A stretch of DNA of 64,000 nt, taken from NCBI GenBank assembly GCA_024364735.1, contig JAGFNQ010000854.1:499856-563855 (forward strand), read 5' to 3'. The notes beneath the pieces were generated by a model. It was not told the origin of the DNA. It ran no database searches and saw only the letters and a list, made by a program, of their open reading frames with translations. The stretch's first letter is position 1. The number at the start of each line of letters is the position of its first letter. Shown here in pieces: positions 10,099 through 20,826 of this stretch. This stretch comes from Boesenbergia rotunda. Taxonomy: Eukaryota > Streptophyta > Magnoliopsida > Zingiberales > Zingiberaceae. Made by a program: the position numbers and the translations under genes.

Positions 10099-12377
10099 TG
10101 ATAGATTCCATTTTATTGATCATTTGAGTTGTTTAAATCCCTGTTTGATCTATGTTTTTATTGCCAAAATTGCGAAAGTGCCTAGGTTTTAGAATTTATT
10201 CATATTTTGGACTTAAATGCAAAATTATTGGCCACTAAATTCTTGATTTATTTTTGTAGGCATCAAAGGTTCCGGGACCTAGAGCATATTGGGTCAAACT
10301 TGAGTCTGAAGTGAACCGGATCGAATTATCAAGCCTACGATTAATCCGGGCCGTCCGATTCGAGAGCGGCTAGATCTGAGCCATCCGGGACGATCTGAAG
10401 CAATCCGAGCTAGGGTTAGGGTTGATCAAGCTCTATGATCAAGATCTGAAGATTTCACCCCGATCAGAGCTAAATCAACCGTTGGATCAAGCAAGGAGGG
10501 CTCTAGAGCGTCCATTCACAGATAGAGTTGATCTGGACCATCCGTTGCATATCTGGAGGATCCGAGCTACCACAAGGCAGATCCTGACCTCAGATCACCA
10601 TCATCAAAGTTTAGCTCAAATCAGAGCGAGATCGGCCGTTGGATTTCCTCAAATCGATCCGAGCCGTCCATTGGTTAATACTTAAGGAAATGGAACAGAA
10701 GCTTACCCTTGTCGCGTCTTCAGCTCCTCTCCACTGTTCTTCGCCGTTCTTCATCTTCTCTCCATCGTTTTTGAAAGTTTTTGCTTCCATGAAGGCGTGA
10801 CCACCTCATCTTCCATTCCAGATCAAGAATCAAGTTTTTGGCGATTGGTGATTGAAGAATTCTGCTCATTTGCGCTGGAACAGAGGATTTCTTGGGGGTT
10901 CCGGTAGTTCTCAGTCCGATCATCTTCTTCTCGACCACAATCCATTTCAAAGCTTCTGAACCACTTGTAGGGGTTCTCAGGTGAGCTCAGAAGTTTCCCA
11001 CATCATCATCGCAGCTCCTCCAATCGAGATGGAGTGAATCGGATGGAAAATTCCATCAAGCGCAGATTCTGTTCAGAAACAACTTCAGAATCGATTGTCC
11101 ATCGATTTGCTAAACCTAGGGGTTCGAAGCCGGTTCTTGATTGACAACCAAGAATTTCTTGAGCTGAGGAAGGAGTTGAGGAGTAGTTTAGATCCTTAGT
11201 TTCTAAGTTTATAGCTGTAGTTTCAATTCGACACTGTTATGTTCTGAAATTCTGCTGTAGTTACTGAATTTTGCGATTCTTGAGTTGTTAGTATAATTTA
11301 GCTTCAATTCTGCAAGTAGAGTAATATAGGAACTTGTTTAGTGATCAACTTAGTTAAATTTCGGTTTAATTTAGCTCAATTTCTTGCGTGCCACTGTCAT
11401 TTCTTGCGTGCCACTTTCATAACTAGCGTGCCATTCAATTTTCAGCCTTTCTCAATGTGTTTCTGCTGTGAGTTGTTTTATCTCTTCAGTCTAAGTAGTT
11501 AAGTTACTTGTTAGTGAGTAGTTGCACTCAGTTTCATCTTGTTTCATATCTTACTTCCTGTGTATCAAGTCCTTGTTGCGTGCCACTCTTAGTTCTGAAA
11601 TTTCTGCAGATTTCTGAATTTGCTAAGGCTGTTTGTTTGTCAATTTGTCTCTGGTTTTCATCATTAATGCCTGCCTTCGAGTCCATTATGTATTTGCTTT
11701 GTTAACCTATAACTTGGTTCTGATTTTCTGCAATTTAATCCATGCTATTAGCTTAGCTAGCATCATATTTCCGAAAGTTTGTTTTCATTACTGCATTTGC
11801 TTATATTTCTGCATTCTTTTCCTTGTTTTTGTTTGTGTCTAAGTGAGCTGTTGCTTCATCATTTCCTGCTAAGTTCTTTAGTGATAGTTTGCTTTTCAAT
11901 TTCATTCGGTCAGCTTGCCAAGTTTTTCATTGCTACTTGTTCAATTTCTGAATTTTGCATGTGTTTCCTTGTGTTAATCTAGTTTGTTTCCGAAAACTCC
12001 ATAACTGCTTTTACCTCATTGCTTGGCATTTATTTTGGTTTGTTGCAAACAGAAAACGATTTCCCATTAAAAATTGGTAAGTGTTTACTTAGGGCACCAT
12101 TAGTTGAGTTCTTAGTGCCAATTTCTTTGTTTAGTTCCATTGCTCACTTTCTTTTATTTTCATTTCATTTTCATTTTCAATTTAAAACCAAAATTTCATT
12201 ACTTATTTGAAACCCAAAAACGACACATAACTATAAGTTTGAATCAAGCACGACAACTATCCCCGAGAAAAATACGACCTGTGGCCCCTTTGCTACATTC
12301 TTATACATTTTGCTTGTAAAAGGGTTTCCAGTTATTCATTTATAAATTCTAAATTTGAGACCCACATTCGTGACACA
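10099..12377 (+). mobile_element. Athila-like 3' LTR (about 2.28 kb)
   Basis: Begins TGATAGATTCC right after the polypurine tract GTGTGGGGGAG and ends CGTGACACA, after which the sequence turns directly into the antisense-gene sequence of the host Tat element. The first ~600 bp has repeated 'gatctgag/gatcagag' and 'ccgtccgatt/ccgttggat' phrases typical of Athila LTRs. The second half is T-rich, with repeated 'ttgcgtgccact' (about 11.38-11.59 kb). The left end of the insertion is truncated inside the protease region, so no target-site duplication can be tested. Confidence 0.6.
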
Positions 12378-13920
12378 TAGTTTGGGTCCGTCAGGTCTCC
12401 CGAAGACCGACTAGCGGGCCAGCTGAAGCCCATATGACTACTCCTCCCAGAGTAATGGCTATGTCGCCTCGCCCCTCAAGCAGCAGTGAACTCGCGCGAA
12501 GGGGAAGTCGTTGGACTGTTGGAGCTTCCGGTGGCACAATGGAGGAGCTGGAGTCATCCCCTTCGGAACTAGAAGTCTCCTCCGATAGAACCCCCTCAGT
12601 CGGAGTCTCCTTTAATTGCGCCAGAGGTGAAGATCGCAAGGAGGCCTCCAACGCTGCATCTAATCTTTCTCTTAGTCGATCTAGTTTCATCCGGTATTGA
12701 GGGCACAATGTCTTCTTACCCTTGGGAGAGGTGGCTAGGTCGACGGAGCTGGTAGGGGGCACTGGGACAACTGCTTCTGGAACGAAGGCCGTCGGAGCAG
12801 GGGGAGGAGCTACTGCCTCAGCTGGAATAATCGCTTCCTCAGGCACCGAAGGAAGTGGAGAAGAGCGTGCAGGACGCTATTTTTTCCATGAATGGCCCAA
12901 GCCCTTGGGGAGCCGCCGCTTCTGCCGACCGAAGGACTGGGCCGCCGAAGGAGTAACTGAGGGGGGAGACTCTTTGTCCACCCTTCCAGGGCAGACTGCG
13001 CTCAATGAGGAGCCATCCCCGGGAGGAGGATCCACCACTTGATCAGCTTGTTGAGCCGGAGGCCCTTGGCCCCCGGCTGGCGGGGATGTAATAGTAACCT
13101 CGACCCTCTCAGGTGAAGCGACCCCACGAGGCGAGACAGCAGGCCCCTCAGAGGACTCGGCGGGAGCAGGTGGAGCATCAAGAGCGACCGGAGGAGGGTT
13201 CAGTGCTTCCCTGTTGGCCTCCTCCCACTTGATGAGCCAGCTCATCGCCTTAGCAAACATGACTTCCTCTGCAGAAGTCAAACAGAGAGAGCATCAGTCA
13301 GAACCAATGTGCATTGTAGAAAAGGACGAACATACCTAGGGTGGGGCTGATCCACATTACTTTAGGGCTAAGGCCCGCCCGATACATAAGCTTTTCGCTT
13401 TGCACCAGCCCCGGGCCGCTGAACTCCATGCTTGAAAGTACCTCCCTAGCATGTTGGTACACCAGGCCGCGAAGAAAGCTCTCTAGGAGAGGAGGAGTCG
13501 GCAAATCCGCTATCCAACACAGAGGACTGAAAGGCAATGATGGCAGTTGGATAAAGAATAATTTCTCCTTCCACCCTTTGTGCGAAGAAGGAAATCCTCC
13601 TAAGAACCTATGGCCCGGACGGGCCGCGAAACTAAAGGCACCTCTCGACCCTATCGGGATGAAGAAAGAATGGAAGAGGTGCGGGGTCAGAGGAAGATCG
13701 AAATGTTTGAAGATGATATATGCCCCCGCCCCATCTGGGCGAAGGCATTGGGAGCTATGTTCGTAAAGAAAGGGGGGATAGGGAAACGGAGCCCTAACTC
13801 CATCTGCCCTAAAAAGAAGGTCAACATGCCCGCTGGGGGCTCCACGGGTGCCTGGTCCACTTTTGGGATGACAATCGCCATCTCGGCCGGGACCCCATTG
13901 TTGGTGTAGACAGCACCCAA
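12378..13920 (-). pseudogene. Tat antisense gene, N-terminal part (putative gypsy-type domain)
   Basis: Minus-strand gene fragment, 70-80% alike by eye to 49.69-51.58 kb. From its 5' end: a domain with VIPKVDQAPVEPP, GLRFPIPPFF and PLTPHLFHSFF (the layout of the Pfam family 'putative gypsy type transposon'), then YRAGLSPK. An intron follows (donor GT at 13335, acceptor AG at 13269, 67 nt), then FAKAMSWLIKWEEAN and a Pro/Ser-rich linker. Splicing joins the two blocks in frame as in the second copy. An in-frame TAG (near 12874) breaks the linker. The 5' end is cut near 13920 by the copia element, and the 3' part was displaced to 5.16-5.57 kb by the Athila-like segment. Function is unknown; such antisense ORFs between pol and 3' LTR are characteristic of Tat elements. 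Confidence 0.7.
13269..13335 (-). other. 67-nt intron in antisense gene
   Basis: On the minus strand the coding frame ends at CTAG, followed by GTATGT; after 67 nt a pyrimidine-rich stretch ends in TTCTGCAG and coding resumes with AGGAAGTC. The joined codon gives Glu, exactly the residue produced by the matching 66-nt intron at 50790-50855. Without removal the frame meets stop codons at once. Conservation of position and phase in two element copies supports a real intron. Confidence 0.7.
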
Positions 13921-15232
13921 GTCGAACCTGGGTTTTGATAATGGCAAAGGGTTCAAAAGTTAAGATGTTATTTTGATCTAACATGTTACTTGAGTGTGCA
14001 GAAAGAAGTCCTAGCGAAGGACTGCTAGGCATCGAAACCCTAAGACCTGGCGAAGGGCTACTGGGCACCTAGCGAAGGGCTGCTAGGAGTCTAAGACCTG
14101 GCGAGGGACTGCTAGGCACCGGGCGAAGGACTGCTTGGTACCAAAGACCTGGCGAAGGGCTGCTAGGCACCTGGCGAAGGATTGTTGGGCAAAAGTCCAA
14201 TCGGAGGAGCCAGTTGGCGAAAGGTAAATTCTTCTGAGAGGAGTAGGTGAGGATGCGTTCCCCGTCGAGGGAACAGTAGGCGTCGGTTCGACCTAGGGTT
14301 CCATTTGGGAGACCCAAAAGTCAGAACCAAGACAGCTAAGGCTGTATAAACCTAATATTTTATTGCCTTATTTGTTGTGGAACTAACCTTGGATGCAGGG
14401 ACCAAAGGAACGTGTTTCTGCAGCTCAGAATGCCCTAAAGGAGAGGGGCAGCAACTGGGCTAGGCGCCCGGGAGGTCCCGGGCGCCCAAGGTTAAAGCCA
14501 AACAAGTAGTTGAGCAAAGATTGCTTTGGAAGCTCACTAGGCCAGGCGCCCTCAAGCTCCTGGGCGCCCTGAGTGTCCCGGGCGCCTTGGATGCCTTAGG
14601 CGCCCTGGGTCCAAGCCAACGAAGCGATTGAAGCTAATCCAGCCGAGAAGCCAGTAGACCAAGTCAACCGGAGCGCCCCCAGTGTCCCGGGCGCCCCCGT
14701 CAGCTCCGAGCCCGATTCTGGAGGGATAAGCTCCGACCGAGCTTCGGATGAGGGTTCTCGGATCCGAAGGCACGTGTCAGGCGCCCCCAGCATCCCGGGC
14801 GCCCCCAAGAGGGCTATAAAAGGGGCTCGACCCCCAAGGCTTCGACAACAACTTTTCTAACGCCTCTACGCTCTTCGACTCAAGCGCTCTGCTCCGGAAA
14901 CCTCTGATCTCGAGATTCTAAGCGCCGACGACGACCCTCCGCACCGAAGTACGATCCACACCGGGCGTCGGTAACGAAGAGGAAACTTGTTCTTTTTACT
15001 GCACTATAATTGTACAATTCTTTGTAAAACTTTGCGCATTATAGAATTGCTCGCAGTAAACGGTCAAAGACCATGGGCCTTGGAGTAGGAGCCGACCGCG
15101 ACTCCGAACCAAGTAAAAAACCTTGAGTTCTGTGCGTCTATTTTTAATTTCCGCTACGCATTCTCTTTCTTCTAATCCGAAACGGTTTCACGATATTCAC
15201 CCCCCCCTCTATCGTGTTTTCTCGATCCAACA
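13921..15232 (+). mobile_element. SIRE/Maximus-type copia 5' LTR
   Basis: The right end is clear: a C-rich tract, then CTCGATCCAACA at 15232, followed two bases later by the initiator-Met tRNA primer-binding site. The left end, where the antisense gene breaks off, is approximate. The LTR carries a series of 'gcgaagg(g/a)ctgctaggcacc' repeats (about 14000-14190), then a U3 with repeated GGCGCCC...GGGCGCC inverted motifs (14.46-14.80 kb). A TATA box (CTATAAAAGG, about 14813-14822) follows. No TSD can be checked because the 3' end of the element is lost. Confidence 0.75.
14813..14822 (+). promoter_or_regulatory. TATA box of copia LTR promoter
   Basis: CTATAAAAGG lies about 410 bp before the LTR end and just after the last GGCGCC-type inverted motif, the expected place for the U3/R promoter of a plant LTR element. 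Activity is inferred, not shown. Confidence 0.55.
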
Positions 15233-15234
15233 AG

Positions 15235-15246
15235 TGGTATCAGAGC
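15235..15246 (+). other. Primer-binding site (initiator Met tRNA)
   Basis: TGGTATCAGAGC begins two bases after the LTR end. It is the standard plant copia primer-binding site complementary to the 3' end of initiator methionine tRNA, and it fixes the direction of the element as plus. Confidence 0.9.
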
Positions 15247-15456
15247 GGGGAAGCTCAAATTTGGTGCAACCACCAATTTGAGAGTTTTTCGGATTTTTAC
15301 GAAATAATTTTTTATTTTTTTTCGATCAAATTTTTATCGTTAATAGAGGTTGGTGCAACACCACTCGATAAAATTATTTTATCTTCTTCCCGCACTGCTA
15401 ATCCAAGACCAAGTCTTGGGACATTTTTTTTCGTTATCTTTATTTCAGAATAATTC

Positions 15457-15986
15457 CTAGAGGGCTTCAGTACCGCTAGACCATCACTTTTCAGTGGGGA
15501 GGATTTCTCCTACTGGAAGAGTAGGATGGAAGTCCACCTGAAAACTCAGGTGGACATGTGGATAATAATCCAGTCTGGTCTGGAAATCCCTAAAAATGCT
15601 GACGGAGTGCCACAATCCTACACCGAGTGGGATACCACCCTACAAAGGAAAATTGAAGCTGATGCTAAAGCAACCCAAACACTCCAATGCGGCCTAACCA
15701 AAGAAGAGCTGAACTGGATGGGTCCATTCAACAGTGCAAAGGAACTCTGGGGTAAGCTAATTGAGTTGCACGAAGGAACCTCCGACACCCGAATCAGCAA
15801 GAGGGACCTACTACTGAACAAGTTGTATACAATCAAGATGAACGACAGTGAATCTGCAGCTCAACTCCATGCCAGAATTCAGGAGCTAATGAACGATCTA
15901 CACACAATCGGTCACAAGGTAGAAAACCATGACCTGACCAGGCATCGCTTTTGTTGCAGGTAAAACTGGAAAGATAACCAAGAAGA
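15457..15986 (+). pseudogene. SIRE-type copia gag, N-terminal part
   Basis: The gag frame contains FSGEDFSYWKSRMEVHLKTQ near its start (about 15485-15545), followed by GPFNSAKELWGKLIELHEGT and ARIQELMNDLHTIGHKVENH, the usual copia gag (UBN2/DUF4219-like) order. The clear frame runs 15526-15963. The usual block after HKVENHDL is missing and the frame stops, so an internal deletion or frame change has occurred. The start codon is not evident because an in-frame stop lies just upstream. The remaining gag continues at 18.0 kb, beyond a solo LTR inserted at 15987. Confidence 0.75.
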
Positions 15987-17996
15987 TGTTGATGCAGTCT
16001 GGCCCGATTATTGTTTTGGTGTTGACATCGATTTAAGGTTTGATTTAAGTTTGGTTGAACTAATTGTGGTTAAGTCCTGATTGGAAATCCCGGTGAGTGA
16101 AGCCGGGTCCTGGTGAGTGAAGCCAGGTGATTGGAAATCCCGGTGAGTGAAGCCGGGTCCTGGTGAGTGAAGCCAGGTGTTGGAAATCCCGGTGAGTGAA
16201 GCCGGGTCCTGGTGAGTGAAGCCAGGAGTTGGAAATCCCGGTGAGTGAAGTCGGGTCCTGGTGAGTGAAGCCAGGTGTTGGAAATCCCGTTGAGTGAAGC
16301 CGGGTCCTGGTGAGTGAAGCCAGGTGGTGAAAAGTCTAACTCGGAGGGGTTGGGTGAAAAATCCTAGCTTGGAGGGCTAGGTGAAAAGTCCTAGCTTGGA
16401 GGGCTAGGTGAAAAGTCCTAACTTGGAGGGTTAGGTGCAAATTCCCAACTTGGAGAGTTAGGTTGAAAAATCCTTAGCTTGGAGGGCTAAGGTGAATGAA
16501 ATCCTAGCTTGGAAGGCTAGGTCTGCGTCCCTGGATCGGTCTGGTGACCGATCAGGGAGTTGGCACGCTGCTCCTTCGTGGATCGGTCTGGTGACCGATC
16601 CAGCGATGTCTGATCGGTCTGGTGACCGATCAGGGAGTGTGTGTTTCACTCACTGCACAGCTCCTGATCGGTCTGGTGACCGATCAGGGAGCGAACAGTG
16701 AGTTGAGTTCCCTTGCTGATCAAGTCCAGATCGGTCCGGTGACCGATCAGGGACCTAGGAGCTGATAAAAAAATCACTGTTCATCTGTCCTGATCGGTCT
16801 GGGTGACCGATCAGGCTTCACTCTGATCGGTCTGGTGACCGATCAGGCTTCACTCTGATCGGTCCGGTGACCGATCAGGCTGTGTTGCCGTAAGAGCTGG
16901 GAATCCCAGTACAGCAGTAGATCGGTCTGGTGACCGATCCACAAGTCCTGGATCGGTCCGGTGACCGATCACTTTAATTCAAATTGCACTGTCAGACGCG
17001 GTCAGAGCGTCTGATCGTATCCGATTCGCTGCTGTTTGCCTCTGATATTTGATTTACTGTATGATTTACTGCTCTAACAGTCTGATTAAGCTGCAGGTGA
17101 CAGGGGAGGATTCAAACACTCAAGGAGAGGTCAATGGAGGCTTTCCTTGGAGCAGGTTTGTCTGATTCTCCATTTCAGGTTGCAACGGCCGAGCTGCAGA
17201 CTGGAGCCGAGACTGGGGCTTGGCTGAGGGGATCTCAGGAAGACCAGAGAGGGCTCAGTGGTAGCTGGCGTTGGCAGTGAGGTAGCTGGAGGCTACGGAG
17301 GATGTTGTCACCTGGTGCTGTGTGGAGAATCAAAAGGACGGAAGTTGGCTTCGTGGAAGCAGAGTTCGAAAACTTGTGTTCTTGTCGCGCCTTGTGTTCT
17401 CCACAACTTGCTTGCTGTGTTCTTGAAGTTTTCATCAATTTGAGCAAGCGATCGAGAAGCAATCATCCATTACTTGAGCGCTTGAAGGAGAGAACAAGGA
17501 GCTTGGAGTCCGACAGTGGGAAGACACGAAGAGGGGTTCTTACGTGAGATCGCCACTGGGTGGAGCTCAGGGAAGCTCGCTGTGTTCTTGTCCTTGCTAA
17601 GTGTTTGAGTAGGATCCTTCTTGTTGTTTCTTTGTGCTTAAACTTTATCTATGATTGAAACGCTGTGGAGAGGTTTCTCCACCGAGAAGGAGGTTGCGTT
17701 ATATCCGGTGAAAACCGGGGCTTGATCTGCCGACGATCAAGGGATCGTCCACCTTAAGGGCACGCCAAGGAGTAGGGGCAAGTTATCCCCGAACCTTGTA
17801 AACCCTTTTGTTAGCGATCTTGGCAGTTGTCTCTGTTTGCTTTCATTTCTGTTTTCGTTTATTGCACTGCTTCATTTTCCTTTGTTTCTTCCGCTATGCT
17901 ACTGATAAGTTGAGTGCAGGAAACTTGTTAAGTGCAAGAAAAAGTGATTGGCTATATTCACCCCCCCCCCCCTCTCTAGCCATCTCGTTTCCAACA
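15987..17996 (+). mobile_element. Solo LTR with palindrome and tandem arrays, TSD GAAGA
   Basis: Begins TGTTGATGCAGTC and ends TTTCCAACA, flanked by a perfect 5-bp duplication GAAGA (15982-15986 and 17997-18001). There is no internal coding region, so this is a solo LTR of about 2.01 kb. Inside are three arrays: about five 47-bp units of 'cccggtgagtgaagccggg' type (16082-16325), about eight 27-bp units of 'agtcctagcttggagggct' type (16325-16525), and ten GATCGGT...ACCGATC palindromes (16535-16970). Near its right end it has a C-rich tract before CCAACA, as in copia LTRs. A second copy in the opposite orientation lies at 47771-49685. Confidence 0.9.
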
Positions 17997-17999
17997 GAA

Positions 18000-18963
18000 G
18001 AAGCCTCAACCTACACCTGAGTCTGATTCAGACTCAGACTCAGAAGACAGCGAAGGAGATCGACCCAAGCTGGTCAGGCTTGCTCGAAACTACTACAAGG
18101 AACTAAAAAATCAGACCAATAGAAGGAAAGCCAGTCGAAGAAAGGAAGAACCAGCTGAACCTTCAAATGAAAAGACCAAACCAAATGTGACCTGTTATGA
18201 ATGCAAAAAGAAGGGTCACTACAAGACGGAATGCCCCAATCTGAAGGAAACGAAGAAGACAAGAAGGAAGAAGGCCCTTCAAGCAACGTGGGACGAGTCT
18301 TCCTCCGAAGAAGAAGAAGAGGCCCCACAGTCGAACTTGCTCGCTCTGACTGCCTCAGAAGAAATCGAGACCGAATCAAAATTGGAGCCGGACGACGGAA
18401 AGCTTACATTTTTAGAGGACGGCGAAATCACTGTAAGTGGATTTACTAGAATTCAATTAACTGAATTAATTGCTTACCTTTCTCGCAACTTGGCGAAAGC
18501 CAAAATCCGAGTCAAATCCCTCCGACAAGAAGTAAAACTCCTGAAAGAGGGAGCTGACTCTAGATCCTTGACTGAGAAGGTTCAAGAAGGAACCTCTACT
18601 CAAGTTGAAAAACTTGAGAAAGAGAACTCCTCCTTGAAAACTCAAGTCAAGGACCTTAGAGCAGCATTAGAACGATTCACTTCTGGTTCCAAGGGTCTTG
18701 ACATGATCCTTGGAAAACAGAAGTCAGTTCTAAATCGATCCGGGTTAGGCTATCGAACCAAGGCAAGATAGAGGTCATACTATGCTGTACTGAATCAGTC
18801 TAAACCTAAAATTCAGGCATGGGTACCCAAACTGTGCTTGAACAAACAAACAGGATCAAATCAGTATTGGATCCCCAAGGACAAGATCCATATCTTGCCG
18901 AACCATTTTCGTGGCTTTAGTCCAGGGGAAGCCAAATTAAAAATAATTTTCATAGTTAGATGA
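18000..18963 (+). pseudogene. SIRE-type copia gag, C-terminal part with zinc knuckle
   Basis: The frame resumes after the solo LTR with a Ser/Asp-rich stretch (ESDSDSDSEDSEGD). A CCHC zinc knuckle follows (CYECKKKGHYKTEC, about 18190-18235), then an acidic DESSSEEEEE block and a coiled-coil region (about 18470-18690: LAKAKIRVKSLRQEVKLLKE and following). Stops interrupt at 18769-18771 and the readable frame continues to WVPK and PNHFRGFSPGEAK near 18950, the usual end of gag before the pol region. The zinc knuckle binds element RNA in known copia gags. The copy is inactivated. Confidence 0.75.
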
Positions 18964-19656
18964 ATTTCTTTTCCTGTTTTAAATTGCATGATTGCTTGTC
19001 TATTTATTTCTGCAATATACCATGCTTAGACCTAGGACTGGTTAGATTAAGGACCAAACCAATTAATTGAAATTTGAACAACATAGTATTGGGTGGCGGT
19101 GAGATGATAGTACGTTAGGGAAACCTCTTCTAATAAGGTCAAGTATACATTACTTGGTCTCTTTAGACTGGTGGAACTAGCTGAAGCTACCGATCCAAGA
19201 CCCAAACTAGTTAGACCAGAATTTTTCAAAAAGTAATTTTGAAAATGAAATTTCATTAAAAGGCTTTGTCAAGGAAAGGGTTGATGATCCAATAAGACTA
19301 CGGCCAAAGAAGGCCTAGTGCCTCGCCAAGACCTGGAAGCCAATTTTTGAAATTCAAACTCAAATTATTCTTTGTCAAATTCGAATCTAACACAAACTTT
19401 TCAGTTAATTATAGATTCAAACACTCTTTTTCAAAAATAAATTCAAAACCAATTGTTTTCAAAATTAATTTAACTTTTTCAAAATAAATCATGATTTTTC
19501 AAAATAATTCTGTCTACTAAAACCTGTCTCACAAAAACCCCTAAGGCTAACATGATTGATAACTCTAGATTGGGTGAGACAGACTAGGCTGTGAAAATCA
19601 ATTTAGGCTATCCTTAATTCTAATTGGATCTAAATCAACAAAACTCTTTATGTGTA
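18964..19656 (+). other. AT-rich spacer between copia gag and pol
   Basis: I see no coding potential. The segment consists of T-rich and 'ttcaaaat' repeats and separates the end of gag from the protease. Long spacers at this place occur in some SIRE-type elements; alternatively it is degenerate coding DNA. Confidence 0.4.
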
Positions 19657-20826
19657 GGAATATAAAGATTTGGACCAATGGATGTTGGATAGCGGGTGCT
19701 CCAGACACATGACTGGGGATAAATTGAAATTCACCAAACTCAAGTTCAAGAACCTAGGCTCAGTAACATTTGGCAACAATGCTACACTCAAGGTGATTGG
19801 GTAAGGTAACATTGAGCTTAAATCTGACTTTGTTATTAAAAAGGTGCTTTTGGTTGAAAATTTTAAATTTAACTTGCTTAGCATAAGTCAATTATGTGAT
19901 ACTGGCTATGTAGTTACCTTTACCAACTCTAACTGCCTGATCAGAAATTTGCAAGACTCAGAAATCATGCTTAAGGGCTCTAGGAAAAATAATGTTTACA
20001 CTATAAACCTACCCTTAGTACCTAAATGCATGTTAACTCAGTTAGAAGAATCAAACCTCTGGCATAGGAGATTAGGACACACTAATCTAAGATTAATTTC
20101 AAAAATCATCCAACCTGGCCTAATTAAAGGTATACCTAAAATTAAGAACCATGAAAACTTAATATGTAAATCATGTAATCAAGGTAAACAAATCAGGTCT
20201 AATCACAAACTAATTCAATCTGATCTAACTCAAACCACACTTGAGCTCCTGCACCTTGACCTATTTGATTCACATGGAGCCAAGTCACTAAGCGGAAACT
20301 GGTACTGCTTAGTAATTGTTGATGATTACTCTAGGTTTACCTGGGTTAGGTTTCTAAAGACCAAAGATGAAACTCTAAACCTATTTAGTGATTTTTGTAA
20401 GTTAATTGAAAATCAAAACGATACCAAAACCAAAAGACTTAGGAGTGACCACGGGGGAGAGTTTGAAAATCAACGATTCGAGAAGTTTTGTAAGGTAAAT
20501 GGGTATATACACGAATTTTCGTGTCCTAGAACCCCTCAGCAAAATGGGATAGTTGAATGTAAAAATAGAACCCTATAGAAAGCCGCTAGGGCTATGCTCA
20601 ATGAATTCAACCTAGCTAACCAATATTGGGTAGAAACAATTAGCACGGCTTGCTACATCCAAAATAGGATCCTAATTAACAAACGACACAATAAAACACC
20701 CTATGAATTATACTACCATAGACTTCCAAACCTACATTACCTAAGGGTCTTTGGGTGCAAAGTCCATATCCTAAACACCAAGGACTATCTAGGTAAATTC
20801 CAGTCTAAGTCAACCCTAGGCATCTT
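19657..20826 (+). pseudogene. SIRE-type copia pol: protease and integrase, truncated
   Basis: Protease active-site segment WMLDSGCSRHMTGD (about 19678-19720) is followed by the LLSISQLCD block. The integrase zinc-binding region comes next (LWHRRLGH and CKSCNQGKQ), then the catalytic core with LHLDLFDSHG, RSDHGGEF and NGIVECKNR, which supply the three acidic residues. In-frame stops occur at about 19801 (TAA after LKVIG) and at 20577 (TAG where glutamine is usual before KAARAML). The sequence stays copia-like to FGCKVHILNTKDYLGKFQSK and then changes at about 20826 into an unrelated coiled-coil frame. Reverse transcriptase, RNase H and the 3' LTR are absent. Confidence 0.85.

Noticed and set aside
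10720..10950. 76-codon minus-strand ORF in the Athila-like LTR
   Set aside because: Inside an LTR, Arg/Lys-rich with no domain; fortuitous.
12434..13042. Plus-strand ORFs opposite the antisense gene
   Set aside because: The minus strand matches the homologous gene at 49.7-51.6 kb in order and intron position, so the plus frames are shadows.
16492..16701. Open frame with DRSGDRSG repeats
   Set aside because: Product of the GATCGGT palindrome array in the LTR; the same peptide appears on the opposite strand of the second LTR copy.
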